From Muribaculaceae bacterium (GTDB taxonomy: Bacteria > Bacteroidota > Bacteroidia > Bacteroidales > Muribaculaceae): a stretch of DNA of 64,000 nt. Positions 8,314 to 15,876 of the stretch are shown here, in pieces (position 1 is the stretch's first letter; each line of letters opens with the position of its first letter). A program made the position numbers and the translations under genes. Where the stretch lies: the NCBI GenBank assembly GCA_009775355.1, contig VSPN01000002.1, positions 47,381 to 111,380 on the forward strand, given 5' to 3'. The notes under the pieces are model-generated. The model was not told where the DNA came from. It saw only the letters and a list, made by a program, of their open reading frames with translations, and ran no database searches.

Positions 8314-8671
8314 TCGGCTCGTCGTGCAGATGCGGGTCGGCGGCGAGAATGCGGTCGATGTTCTCCACATAATCGAGCGAGTCGTCGAGATAGAATGCCA
8401 GATCCGGGCACTTGCGCAGAGTGCTCTTCACGGCCTGCGCCAGCTCGTAGCGGCATGTCTTCGACTGACGCTTGATGTTTTCGAGTATCTCGCCGGCCTT
8501 TTCAGGCGGGAAGATGCTGAGGTATGCCTTGGCGATGCTGAGGTCGGGCGATACGCGCACGGCGCTGACCGATACGAGCACATTGCCCATTGCCGCGGTC
8601 TGGCGGCGGAAAATCTCACTGAGTTCCTTCTGTATGAGTCTTGATATCTTGGCTTGACGTTTACTTTCCAT
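8300..8671 (-). CDS. rbfA: 30S ribosome-binding factor RbfA
   Basis: RbfA binds the small ribosomal subunit during late 16S rRNA maturation and cold adaptation. The 123-residue product has the usual length and the single KH-like fold: a basic N-terminus (ESKRQAKISRLIQKELSEIF), the VSVSAVRVSPDLSIAKAYLS strand region, and a C-terminal LAFYLDDSLDYVENIDRIL segment matching the conserved PELxFxxDxS...IxxLL region. It overlaps the downstream permease start, the usual Bacteroidales pairing. Confidence 0.93.
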   Translation of the reverse strand: MESKRQAKISRLIQKELSEIFRRQTAAMGNVLVSVSAVRVSPDLSIAKAYLSIFPPEKAGEILENIKRQSKTCRYELAQAVKSTLRKCPDLAFYLDDSLDYVENIDRILAADPHLHDEPNDEN

Positions 8672-8727
8672 AATTTTCAGAATTTCGGGTTACATGATCC
8701 GGGGGGGCTTTGCCGCCCTATACCATT

Positions 8728-9381
8728 CTAACGTGCGGCACCGGTGTTTAGTTTGCGTATCAGGGTCAGGCCGTCGCGCAGCGGGATGATGACTTTCCCG
8801 ACGCGGGGGTCGGCCGCCACGATGTCGTTGAATAGGCGGATTCCGGCGGTCTGCCGGTCGTTGAAATGGTCGGGTTCTACCACATGTCCGTCCCAGAGTG
8901 TGTTGTCGGCTATTATGTAACCTCCGGGACGCAGCAACGGCAGGCAGGCTTCGTAATAGTCGGCATAGTGGCGTTTGTCGGCGTCCATGAACACGAGGTC
9001 GAACGATTCCGGTTCGGATTCCCGGGCAAATCTGAGTGCGTCGGCTATGTGCAGCCGGACCTTGTGTCCGTGGGGCGAGGTGTCGAGCGCGTGCCTGATG
9101 AAGTCTTCCAGTTCGTCGTCGGCCTCGACGGTATGTATGCGTCCATCCTCTTCAAGAGCCTCGGCTATGCATAGAGCGGAGTAACCGGAGAATGTGCCGA
9201 GTTCAAGCACATCTTTGGGCCTGATCATAGATACGAGCATCTTGAGAAGTCGTCCCTGCAGATGACCCGAGCACATGCGCCCGTTGATGAGGTGTATGTT
9301 GGTTGCGCGTTCGAGGCGGTAGAGGTATTCCGGCTCGCTGTCGATGTGTTCCTCGATATACTTCTGCAGTTCGGGACTCAT
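8728..9381 (-). CDS. O-methyltransferase (COMT/Methyltransf_3 family)
   Basis: The 217-residue protein has the class I methyltransferase fold of the caffeoyl-CoA O-methyltransferase family (PF01596). A SAM loop LELGTFSGYSAL lies at about residues 68-79, an acidic ribose-binding residue in HTVEADDE, and the metal-binding region FDLVFMDADKRHYADYYE with YIIADNTLW. The start at 9381 gives an ATGA overlap with the aroQ stop, so the two are translationally coupled; a longer start would run inside aroQ. In bacteria such enzymes act on small catechols or hydroxylated metabolites; the substrate is not visible here. Confidence 0.88.
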   Translation of the reverse strand: MSPELQKYIEEHIDSEPEYLYRLERATNIHLINGRMCSGHLQGRLLKMLVSMIRPKDVLELGTFSGYSALCIAEALEEDGRIHTVEADDELEDFIRHALDTSPHGHKVRLHIADALRFARESEPESFDLVFMDADKRHYADYYEACLPLLRPGGYIIADNTLWDGHVVEPDHFNDRQTAGIRLFNDIVAADPRVGKVIIPLRDGLTLIRKLNTGAAR

Positions 9382-9821
9382 TTGTCGGCGGTGTTTGACA
9401 GTCTGATGAGGTGGAGCAGCGCGAGAGCGTAGCCGTCTCGGCCGCATCCGGCGATCACGGCGCGTGCGGCGCGTGCGGTCACCGATTTATGGCGGAATTC
9501 CTCACGGGCGTGTATGTTTGAGATGTGCACCTCTACTGTCGGTGTCGGAATCGCCTCGATGGCGTCGGCTATGGCGATAGAATAGTGGGCGTAGGCGCCG
9601 GGGTTGATTACGATGCCGGCAGTCTCGCCGTCGAATCCGAGACGATGGATCATGTCGATAATCTCACCTTCGCAATTCGACTGATGATACTCTATGTCGA
9701 TGTCGCTGAAATCAGAGCGGATCTCGTCGAGGGTCTCCTCGAAAGACTTTGTGCCGTAAATTTCAGGATTCCGGCGTCCGAGCAGGTTGAGGTTGGGTCC
9801 GTTTATGATGTGGAACTTCAT
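9378..9821 (-). CDS. aroQ: Type II 3-dehydroquinate dehydratase AroQ
   Basis: AroQ removes water from 3-dehydroquinate in the shikimate pathway. The 147-residue product starts MKFHIINGPNLNLLG, the hallmark N-terminus with the catalytic Tyr following in EIYG. The middle contains the YHQSNCEGEIID segment and GIVINPGAYAHYSIA, and the HISNIHAREEFRHKS region supplies the catalytic His. A start 40 codons further upstream is open, but its extension does not resemble the family. The ATGA overlap with the downstream methyltransferase suggests coupling. Confidence 0.94.
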   Translation of the reverse strand: MKFHIINGPNLNLLGRRNPEIYGTKSFEETLDEIRSDFSDIDIEYHQSNCEGEIIDMIHRLGFDGETAGIVINPGAYAHYSIAIADAIEAIPTPTVEVHISNIHAREEFRHKSVTARAARAVIAGCGRDGYALALLHLIRLSNTADK

Positions 9822-9916
9822 AGGCGATGTCAGAATGGTCATGTGCCGAAATGACAGGTAGGCGCATCCGGCGTTGAATGTGTAATGTCTCCTGGGTGAA
9901 AACGTAATAAAGAAAA

Positions 9917-9959
9917 AAGTCCAGCAGGAAACTTGAATCAAGTTTGCGCTGCTGGACTT
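9917..9959 (-). terminator. Rho-independent terminator of tRNA-Asp
   Basis: On the minus strand an 11-bp outer stem (9949-9959 with 9917-9927) plus an inner AACTTG stem form a long hairpin followed by a T-rich run, 14 nt past the tRNA end. Confidence 0.8.
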
Positions 9960-9972
9960 CCTCTCTCCTCGG

Positions 9973-10047
9973 CGGTGCGGACGGGACTCGAACCCGCGAC
10001 CCCATGCGTGACAGGCATGTATTCTAACCAGGCTGAACTACCGCACC
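9973..10047 (-). tRNA. tRNA-Asp (GTC)
   Basis: The minus strand folds into a standard cloverleaf. The acceptor stem GGTGCGG/CCGCACC is perfect, the D-arm is closed by GTTC/GAAT, the anticodon stem is CATGC/GCATG with loop CTGTCAC (anticodon GTC), and the T-arm carries TTCGAGT. The discriminator is G, as expected for Asp, and CCA is not encoded. Confidence 0.95.
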
Positions 10048-10097
10048 ATTAGAAGGTCTTTTGTTTTGCATCGGTGTTTGATTCCCGATTGCGAGTG

Positions 10098-10129
10098 CAA
10101 AGTTATAGCATTTTTGTGAAACCACCAAA
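10098..10129 (-). promoter_or_regulatory. Promoter of tRNA-Asp
   Basis: The minus strand has TTTG (10126-10129), a 20-bp spacer and TAACTTTG (10098-10105). The sequence is almost the same as the tRNA-Pro promoter 450 bp away. The rest of the 354 bp between the two tRNAs holds the tRNA-Pro terminator and AT-rich sequence, and no gene. Confidence 0.8.
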
Positions 10130-10362
10130 TTTTTCGGCAAGAATTTTTAGAGAAAAATTCAAATATTTTTATAACTTATTGATAATATGAGAAATAAAAT
10201 TTTAAAAATTTTGATGTTTTTTTAGCGGATATTTCTTGCCGGCTGGGTGAAAGCTGGAGTTTGTCTGATTTTGCATTTGGATGCTGCGGAAATTTTTTTT
10301 GAGTTTTGTCATCGCGAGGCTTTGGATCCGGAGGTGCAGGCTTGGGTCGGGATGTGACGAAA

Positions 10363-10389
10363 GAAGCCGACAGCTATGCTGTCGGCTTC
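10363..10389 (-). terminator. Terminator of tRNA-Pro
   Basis: An 11-bp perfect stem (10363-10373 with 10379-10389) and a 5-nt loop are followed on the minus strand by TTTC. It begins 13 nt past the tRNA 3' end. Confidence 0.75.
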
Positions 10390-10401
10390 TGCTGATCTCA
10401 G

Positions 10402-10477
10402 TCGGGGTGACAAGATTCGAACTTGCGACCACACGCCCCCCAGACGCGTACTCTAAACCGGGCTGAGCTACACCCCG
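10402..10477 (-). tRNA. tRNA-Pro (GGG)
   Basis: The minus strand shows acceptor CGGGGTG/CACCCCG (C1-G72, typical of bacterial tRNA-Pro), D-arm GCTC/GAGT, anticodon stem CGCGT/GCGTG with loop CTGGGGG (anticodon GGG), a TTCGAAT T-loop and discriminator A. CCA is not encoded. Confidence 0.95.
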
Positions 10478-10545
10478 AGATCGTTGCCTTACGCCTCTTG
10501 CGCTCGGCTTCTGCTTGTCGGAAGTTTGCTTCCCGAAAGCGAGTG

Positions 10546-10577
10546 CAAAGTTAATGCCTTTTTTTGAAACCTCCAAA
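10546..10577 (-). promoter_or_regulatory. Promoter of tRNA-Pro
   Basis: TTTG (10574-10577), a 20-bp spacer and TAACTTTG (10546-10553) lie on the minus strand, with flanks nearly matching those of the tRNA-Asp promoter. Confidence 0.8.
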
Positions 10578-10657
10578 TTTTCGTCAAAAAAAATGACAAA
10601 AACATGATATTTTCATCTCCGGAGTCCTTGAGAGGGGCTTTATCACCGAAAAATTCG

Positions 10658-10665
10658 TAATTTTG
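10658..10665 (+). promoter_or_regulatory. -7 box of the formate/nitrite transporter gene
   Basis: TAATTTTG ends 4 nt before the ATG at 10670. The -33 element is weak. The spacing predicts a leaderless or near-leaderless transcript. Confidence 0.55.
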
Positions 10666-10669
10666 CACC

Positions 10670-11329
10670 ATGAAAGAGAAAACCTTCGCTGCCCGCGGCA
10701 TACTCGCCGGAATCTGCATCAGTCTGGGCGGATGCATCTATCTTAAGACCGGCGGTGTGGCCGGGGCGGTGCTTTTCGCCTTCGGCCTGATTGCCGTGGT
10801 GACAATGAAACTCAATCTTTTTACGGGCAAAGCGCAGTTTGTGTGGAATCCCCGTTGTCCTCAGACCGGGCAGGGGGGATATGTGTGGCTTTTCTCGATT
10901 CTTGCACTCAATATACTCGGATGTGTCGCTGCCGGGGCACTTCTGGCTACACCCGAGATGCAGGAGTCAGCTGTCGCGATAATCGATAAGCGTCTCTCTT
11001 CAGATCCCGTCAGGAACGGACTGCTCGCCATCGGGTGCGGGTTCATAATGACCCTTGCCGTGCAGGGCACGGCGAAAGGGCGCTGGCTTCCGCTGCTGTT
11101 CGGAATCCCGGCCTTCATTCTTTGCGGGCTGCCGCACTGTGTGGCCGATGCATTCTATATAGCGGTGCTTCCTCCGGTATATATGGCGGAACGCGCCGTC
11201 GATCTGCTCATGTTCTATCCGGCGATAGTGGCCGGTAATTTTATCGGTTGCAACGTCTACAGGCTTGTGGAAACCCGGCAAAAATCAGAATCGGAGGAGA
11301 CTGTGCGTACGGGAAACGCAGGCGGGTGA
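10670..11329 (+). CDS. Formate/nitrite transporter (FNT) family channel
   Basis: The 219-residue protein has about six membrane segments. Family marks are ARGILAGICISLGGCIYL at the N-terminus, KLNLFTGKAQF for the conserved LFTGN region, and FILCGLPHCVADAFY, which stands where FNT channels have CGxEHSVANMF with the central pore His. This one is shorter than FocA (about 285 residues), mainly in the loops and C-terminus, so it belongs to a compact branch. It probably passes small monovalent anions such as formate, nitrite or hydrosulfide across the inner membrane. It stands alone between oppositely oriented genes. Confidence 0.82.
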   Translation: MKEKTFAARGILAGICISLGGCIYLKTGGVAGAVLFAFGLIAVVTMKLNLFTGKAQFVWNPRCPQTGQGGYVWLFSILALNILGCVAAGALLATPEMQESAVAIIDKRLSSDPVRNGLLAIGCGFIMTLAVQGTAKGRWLPLLFGIPAFILCGLPHCVADAFYIAVLPPVYMAERAVDLLMFYPAIVAGNFIGCNVYRLVETRQKSESEETVRTGNAGG

Positions 11330-11339
11330 CCGACACGGG

Positions 11340-11696
11340 TCAGTCGTCATCGTGATGATGATGTCTGTGCTTCATTGCTTTTTTGTATTGCTTTTTCATC
11401 TCCTTGCGGTAAGCCTTGCGTGCCTTCTTCATTGCCTTTCGGTGGGCTTTGCCGCTCCTGTATCTGTGATGTCGCGGATGCCGGTGCTTGTGATAGTGTC
11501 CGTAGCCGTCGTAATAGCCGTCAGATGTATAGACGGTGTTGAAAAGAGGGGTCGACACGCCGATGCCGGTGCCGAAGGGGCTGGTGCTTACGGTCACTCC
11601 CGGACTCGAATTGGTCGTGAATGTGAAGGTCTGAGCCATATCTGCGGCAGGAAGCAGAGTCAGTGTGGCGAGAACCAGTGCGATTGTCCTTTTCAT
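11340..11696 (-). CDS. Exported His/Lys/Arg-rich small protein
   Basis: From the ATG at 11696 the product has 118 residues: a signal peptide (MKRTIALVLATLTLLPAADM), a short Thr/Ser/Gly-rich stretch, then a tail of about 50 residues made almost wholly of His, Lys, Arg and Tyr, ending in four His and three Asp. I recognise no family. The His clusters and acidic end suggest metal or polyanion binding outside the inner membrane, which is inference. An earlier ATG at 11726 lies within a long inverted repeat and would put ten residues before the signal peptide, so it is less likely. Confidence 0.6.
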   Translation of the reverse strand: MKRTIALVLATLTLLPAADMAQTFTFTTNSSPGVTVSTSPFGTGIGVSTPLFNTVYTSDGYYDGYGHYHKHRHPRHHRYRSGKAHRKAMKKARKAYRKEMKKQYKKAMKHRHHHHDDD

Positions 11697-11721
11697 AGTA
11701 TGTCTGACATTAAGGTGTTTG

Positions 11722-11775
11722 ACCATAATACAAAGAGAACGGCAAAAAAGTTTGCCGTTCTCTTTGTATTATGGT
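11722..11775. terminator. 25-bp perfect inverted repeat between SDR and His-rich genes
   Basis: The arms 11722-11746 and 11751-11775 are exact inverted copies with a 4-nt loop. The hairpin starts 24 nt after the SDR stop (minus strand), so a terminator is the simplest reading, although 25 perfect pairs is far more than a terminator needs. Confidence 0.65.
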
Positions 11776-11799
11776 CCGACTGAGTGATCCCCGGAGAGT

Positions 11800-12555
11800 C
11801 TATTTACGGCATATCACGCTTCCGCTTGCCTGATGAGTGGCGAGAATCAGCATCTCTGCCACCTGCACATGGGGCGGTGCGCTGACAGCATAGACCACTG
11901 CGTCTGCTATGTCATTGCCGGTCAGAGGGCTGATGCCCTTGTAGACGTTTGCGGCGCGTTCGGTGTCGCCATGAAAGCGCACCTCGCTGAACCGAGTCTC
12001 CACGAGGCCCGGTTTGACAAGCGTGACTCTTACCGGCGTATCGGCGAGATCGATGCGCAGGCCGTCGGTAATGGCTTTCACAGCGGCCTTTGTGCCGCAA
12101 TATACATTGCCGTTGGCGTAGGCGGCGTCACCGGCCACAGAGCCGATATTGACCACATGGCCGTGTCCGCGTTCGACCATGCCCGGAACGACGGCGCGGG
12201 TCATGTAGAGCAGCCCCTTTATATTGGTGTCGATCATTGTGTCCCAGTCGCGGTAGTCTCCCTCATGCTCCTTGTCGAGGCCGAGAGCGAGGCCGGCGTT
12301 GTTTACAAGCACATCGATCTCACGCCACGACGGCGGCAGTGAGGCGACGGCGGCCTCCGCGATCTCGCGGTCGCGCACGTCGAAGAGAAGCGGCAGGGCG
12401 TCCGCACCGAGTTCATCTTTCAGGGAGTTGAGGCGCGCCGGGTTGCGTCCGGTGACGATCACCCTGTAGCCGGCTGCATGTAGGCGCCGGGCGCAGGACA
12501 TTCCGATTCCGCTTGTGGCTCCGGTCACAAGAGCTGTTGGTTTAATCTGTGTCAT
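11800..12555 (-). CDS. SDR family NAD(P)-dependent oxidoreductase (YdfG-like)
   Basis: The 251-residue product is a classical short-chain dehydrogenase. The cofactor loop TGATSGIG is at residues 11-18, the NNAG motif at 85-88, and the catalytic residues N111, S139, Y152 and K156 are all present. TGRN after beta-2 favours NADP(H). The overall sequence is closest to the YdfG / serine 3-dehydrogenase group, which oxidises 3-hydroxy acids such as L-allo-threonine or reduces malonic semialdehyde; the substrate is not proven. The YeiH-type gene ends 43 nt upstream on the same strand. Confidence 0.88.
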   Translation of the reverse strand: MTQIKPTALVTGATSGIGMSCARRLHAAGYRVIVTGRNPARLNSLKDELGADALPLLFDVRDREIAEAAVASLPPSWREIDVLVNNAGLALGLDKEHEGDYRDWDTMIDTNIKGLLYMTRAVVPGMVERGHGHVVNIGSVAGDAAYANGNVYCGTKAAVKAITDGLRIDLADTPVRVTLVKPGLVETRFSEVRFHGDTERAANVYKGISPLTGNDIADAVVYAVSAPPHVQVAEMLILATHQASGSVICRK

Positions 12556-12598
12556 GATATAGGTTTAAAAAGGTTCTCTGTATATTATGCAGCATGTG

Positions 12599-13627
12599 TC
12601 AGAGCAGAGGAACAAGATATTTCGCCATCAGCCACCCTCCGGCCATCAGCCAGACGAAGAGGCAGAAAGCGAGGACGAAAGGCTTTGCTCCCGCTTTCTT
12701 GAACTTGTCGAAACTCGTCTCGGCTCCGAGAGCCGCCATTGCCATGGTCAGTAGGAAAGTATCGAACTGGTTGATCCAGTCCACCACTGCTCCGGGGAGA
12801 AGATTGAGCGAGTTGAATCCGATCACGACGAGGAATCCGAACGCGAACCAGGGCACGGCCACTTTCCCCTTTCCGGCCCCGGCGTCAGACTTGCGGGCAC
12901 GCGACGCGCCCCACCAGCCAAGAATCAGCAGAACCGGCACAAGCATCATGACACGTATCATCTTGACGATGATTGACACACCGGCCACCTCCTCGCCCAT
13001 GGCATTGCCCGCGCCGACGGCGTGAGCCACCTCGTGGAGCGTCGAGCCTGAGAATATGCCCATCTGCCGGGGATCGAGTTCAAGAATGCCGGAGCGGTAG
13101 GCCACAGGATAGAGGAACATGGCGATCGTTCCGAAAATGACCACTGTGGCCACGGCGACTGCCGTCTTGTAAGGTTTTGTCTGGAGAGTAGCCTCGGCTC
13201 CAAGCACTGCGGCCGCGCCGCAGATGCCGCTTCCGATCGAGGTGAGAAGCGCTATGTCGCGGTCCATCTTCAGCAGACGCCCGATCCATACGCCGCCGAG
13301 TATGGTGACCGCGACAATTACAATGTCGACTGCCACGCCGGCCAGACCGACAGCCACGACATCCTGAAATGTCAGGCGGAAGCCGTAAAGGATAATGCCG
13401 AGACGCAGAATCTTCTTCGAACAGTACTGTATGCCCGGAGTCCAGGTCTCAGGCAGGTGGTTGCGTAGGGAGTTGGCATATATCATGCCGAGAACGATGC
13501 CGATGATAAGGGGAGAGAAGGAGAGTTCCTTCATGAAGCTGGCCTCGCCTATAAAAAACGCGGCGCATGCGAACAGCGCCATGAAAAGTATGCCGTGATA
13601 AAGACCGGCCTTTTTTTCTTTTGCCAT
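12599..13627 (-). CDS. YeiH/YadS family putative sulfate exporter
   Basis: This 342-residue inner membrane protein with about ten helices belongs to PF03601 (conserved hypothetical protein 698). Diagnostic segments are LRLGIILYGFRLTFQDV, SIGSGICGAAAVLGAE and GIFSGSTLHEVAHAVGAG. Members are annotated as putative sulfate exporters, but experimental support is thin. It starts 18 nt after an AT-rich upstream region and is followed on the same strand by the SDR gene. Confidence 0.87.
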   Translation of the reverse strand: MAKEKKAGLYHGILFMALFACAAFFIGEASFMKELSFSPLIIGIVLGMIYANSLRNHLPETWTPGIQYCSKKILRLGIILYGFRLTFQDVVAVGLAGVAVDIVIVAVTILGGVWIGRLLKMDRDIALLTSIGSGICGAAAVLGAEATLQTKPYKTAVAVATVVIFGTIAMFLYPVAYRSGILELDPRQMGIFSGSTLHEVAHAVGAGNAMGEEVAGVSIIVKMIRVMMLVPVLLILGWWGASRARKSDAGAGKGKVAVPWFAFGFLVVIGFNSLNLLPGAVVDWINQFDTFLLTMAMAALGAETSFDKFKKAGAKPFVLAFCLFVWLMAGGWLMAKYLVPLL

Positions 13628-13815
13628 TGAATTTTTTTTTAAAAAAACGCTCCCTGTCGCGGGTTTGGTTTATGCTTTGTGATAAAAAATAATAAAATTA
13701 GTTTCTCCGGAATTAAAAAATAAGTAAATTCGCGGAGGCCTGCCGACAACCGGCAGTCAGCTGATATAATCAAAAAGGCTCCAGATCGGTTTTATCATGT
13801 AAAATTCCTGACATA

Positions 13816-15747
13816 ATGCGTTTGTTCCGAGAAATAATGCAGTTGCGTGCTATTGCGGCTACATGTGTCGCAGTCTCAGTCATGATTGCTGCTGTCGCCG
13901 TGTCCGGACAGGAGCAGGCCAGACCCCGTGGCTTCATAGGCTTGACGCCCGGAAACAATGATACGGTCGGTGACAAGGATTTCAAATATATAAGGGTCTC
14001 GGCCGTGTCGCGTGAAAACGCCATGCGGCTCGGAGTGGACGCCGCCGTGTCTTCACTTCATGACGCCGTTCTGACCGACGGTATCAGGAGGGTGAGACTT
14101 AAGCCGGTGCCGACCCGATATGAGAACACACTGTGTCTTCTGCTTGAGGAGAACCTTGACGAGGGCGAGTGGCGTCTTGAGATTCCCGAGGGATATTTCT
14201 ACAGCGACATACCCGTGTCGGAAGTCAGTCATGTCAGCGGTCAGCCGGAATATTACGCCGCACTCCCCGAAGCCGGAGCCTGGCACAAGGCCGGGGAACG
14301 ATGGCGCGAAGAACCGATGTTTTCCATTCACGACGATGACACGATCGACGGCGCGATAGCCGACTCCAATCCGTCGGGCTGGATGAAAGGCGGTTACTAC
14401 AGCGTGCTGTATCCGCTCCTCGAGAGTCTCGGATTGCGCGGCAACATCTCGATGGAGGGATGGCGCAACGGATTTACCGACAACCCCCCGGCACTCAACC
14501 GCAACGGACAGACTGCCCGACGTCTTCAGGATGAGAAGGGATGGGAGATAATGTCGCATTCCATGACCGCCCGATACTACAACAACAACTGGTATGTAGA
14601 GAGTCTTGACACCGACCTTGCCTGCCGCATACTCCGAGAAGGGCGATGGAACGGCATCAGGAGCAATCTGACCACGTCGGTCTACGATGCGGAGACAGGC
14701 AGACAGTACTCCGTAAATTCCACACTGACGGCCTGGGAAGAGACTCCGCGCGAATGGATAAAGGCATATGTGTCGGACTACGAGACCGGGAAGCTGAAAA
14801 TGTACAGTCCGGTCTTCCCGGTCGACTACCAGTGGGGCGAATGGTTCCGCATAGCTGGCACACTCGGCATACACGGCAATGCGTGGGTGACATGCGGCCC
14901 GACATCGTCGCATGCCAACGTGCCTCTCATCAATGCCATCTGCCCCAACGGATTCGAGTCTGACGGCGTTACGTTTTACAATCTGCCGCCGCTCGGGTCG
15001 ACGGTGACCCGCATGATGACCGAAGGACAGCAGTTGCCCGGATACTCCGGAGAAGAAGATTCCGACAACCGGTTCCGCCAGGATCACTACGACTTCTACA
15101 TCTCGAACATAAATGCCGCGGCGCGGGCCGGCGCATGGATAATACTCGGACTGCATTCCTACAGGCCATGCTGGCGCAACAGTCTGCCCGGCGCGCTCGT
15201 GTCGGAAGGAGGCGCATACCCCGACGAATGGGTGTGGCCTATGGCGCAGACAGATCCGGTGACAGGCGATCTGCACCCCCATCCCTCGCTCGGCATCAGC
15301 GAATGGAGTGAGTGGTATCCATGTCCGGGTACCCGTCTGCACATGCTGTGGCAGTTGCTTCGCCATGCCCGGGATCTGGGCATGCTCAACGTGACGAGTT
15401 CCGAGGGTTTCTCGCTTATGGGCAACAAGGTCAGTTCCGGTTACTACCACAAAGGCATACCGATCGGTCCCGATGCGGGTGCCGGCATCGAGGGCACCCG
15501 CGACAACTATCCGCACTACGTGCTCGGGGCCAACGGCGAGGAAGACTACTACTGCGGAATCAGGTTGCCGGAAGTCTCGGCAACCTATATATGTGAGAAA
15601 GACTATTACAATGTGATAGGTCGTCTACGCGAGGGGGAGCGACTCTATGTCGTGTCGATCGACGGAAAAGTCCATGAAGTGGAGAGCATATCGCAGCTTC
15701 AGCCGGGAATGTATGTCATAAACGGGCATAAGGTTCTCATTCGCTGA
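13816..15747 (+). CDS. Secreted polysaccharide deacetylase-like protein with sorting-like C-terminus
   Basis: The 643-residue protein has a signal peptide (AIAATCVAVSVMIAAVAVSG), an N-terminal region of about 125 residues that could be an Ig-like domain, then a block like the CE4/NodB fold. A metal-site-like FSIHDDDTIDGAI is followed by YSVLYPLLESLGLRGNISME and GWEIMSHSMTARY, which fit the Asp-Asp and His-Ser-His-type motifs of CE4 enzymes, though the second His pattern is incomplete. The end, QLQPGMYVINGHKVLIR, resembles type IX secretion sorting tails. I know no characterised homologue. The substrate may be a host or dietary glycan. It is monocistronic by context. Confidence 0.5.
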   Translation: MRLFREIMQLRAIAATCVAVSVMIAAVAVSGQEQARPRGFIGLTPGNNDTVGDKDFKYIRVSAVSRENAMRLGVDAAVSSLHDAVLTDGIRRVRLKPVPTRYENTLCLLLEENLDEGEWRLEIPEGYFYSDIPVSEVSHVSGQPEYYAALPEAGAWHKAGERWREEPMFSIHDDDTIDGAIADSNPSGWMKGGYYSVLYPLLESLGLRGNISMEGWRNGFTDNPPALNRNGQTARRLQDEKGWEIMSHSMTARYYNNNWYVESLDTDLACRILREGRWNGIRSNLTTSVYDAETGRQYSVNSTLTAWEETPREWIKAYVSDYETGKLKMYSPVFPVDYQWGEWFRIAGTLGIHGNAWVTCGPTSSHANVPLINAICPNGFESDGVTFYNLPPLGSTVTRMMTEGQQLPGYSGEEDSDNRFRQDHYDFYISNINAAARAGAWIILGLHSYRPCWRNSLPGALVSEGGAYPDEWVWPMAQTDPVTGDLHPHPSLGISEWSEWYPCPGTRLHMLWQLLRHARDLGMLNVTSSEGFSLMGNKVSSGYYHKGIPIGPDAGAGIEGTRDNYPHYVLGANGEEDYYCGIRLPEVSATYICEKDYYNVIGRLREGERLYVVSIDGKVHEVESISQLQPGMYVINGHKVLIR

Positions 15748-15807
15748 TGGAAACAACAGTATTGAATGTTGCGGTGAATGAAAATATTCGATATTCGTTA
15801 AATTTAT

Positions 15808-15838
15808 TTTGGATATAGTGAAATTTTCGTTAATTTTG
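15808..15838 (+). promoter_or_regulatory. Promoter of tnaA
   Basis: TTTG (15808-15811), a 19-bp spacer and TAATTTTG (15831-15838) match the Bacteroidota consensus. The leader is about 35 nt, too short for a TnaC-type leader-peptide attenuator. Confidence 0.75.
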
Positions 15839-15876
15839 GGATACGAAATCTAACCTATTACAAAAGCAATCATACC

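Noticed and set aside
14053..15516. 487-codon antisense frame across the deacetylase-like gene
   Set aside because: High-GC shadow frame; no family resemblance. The sense frame has a signal peptide and a sorting-like tail.
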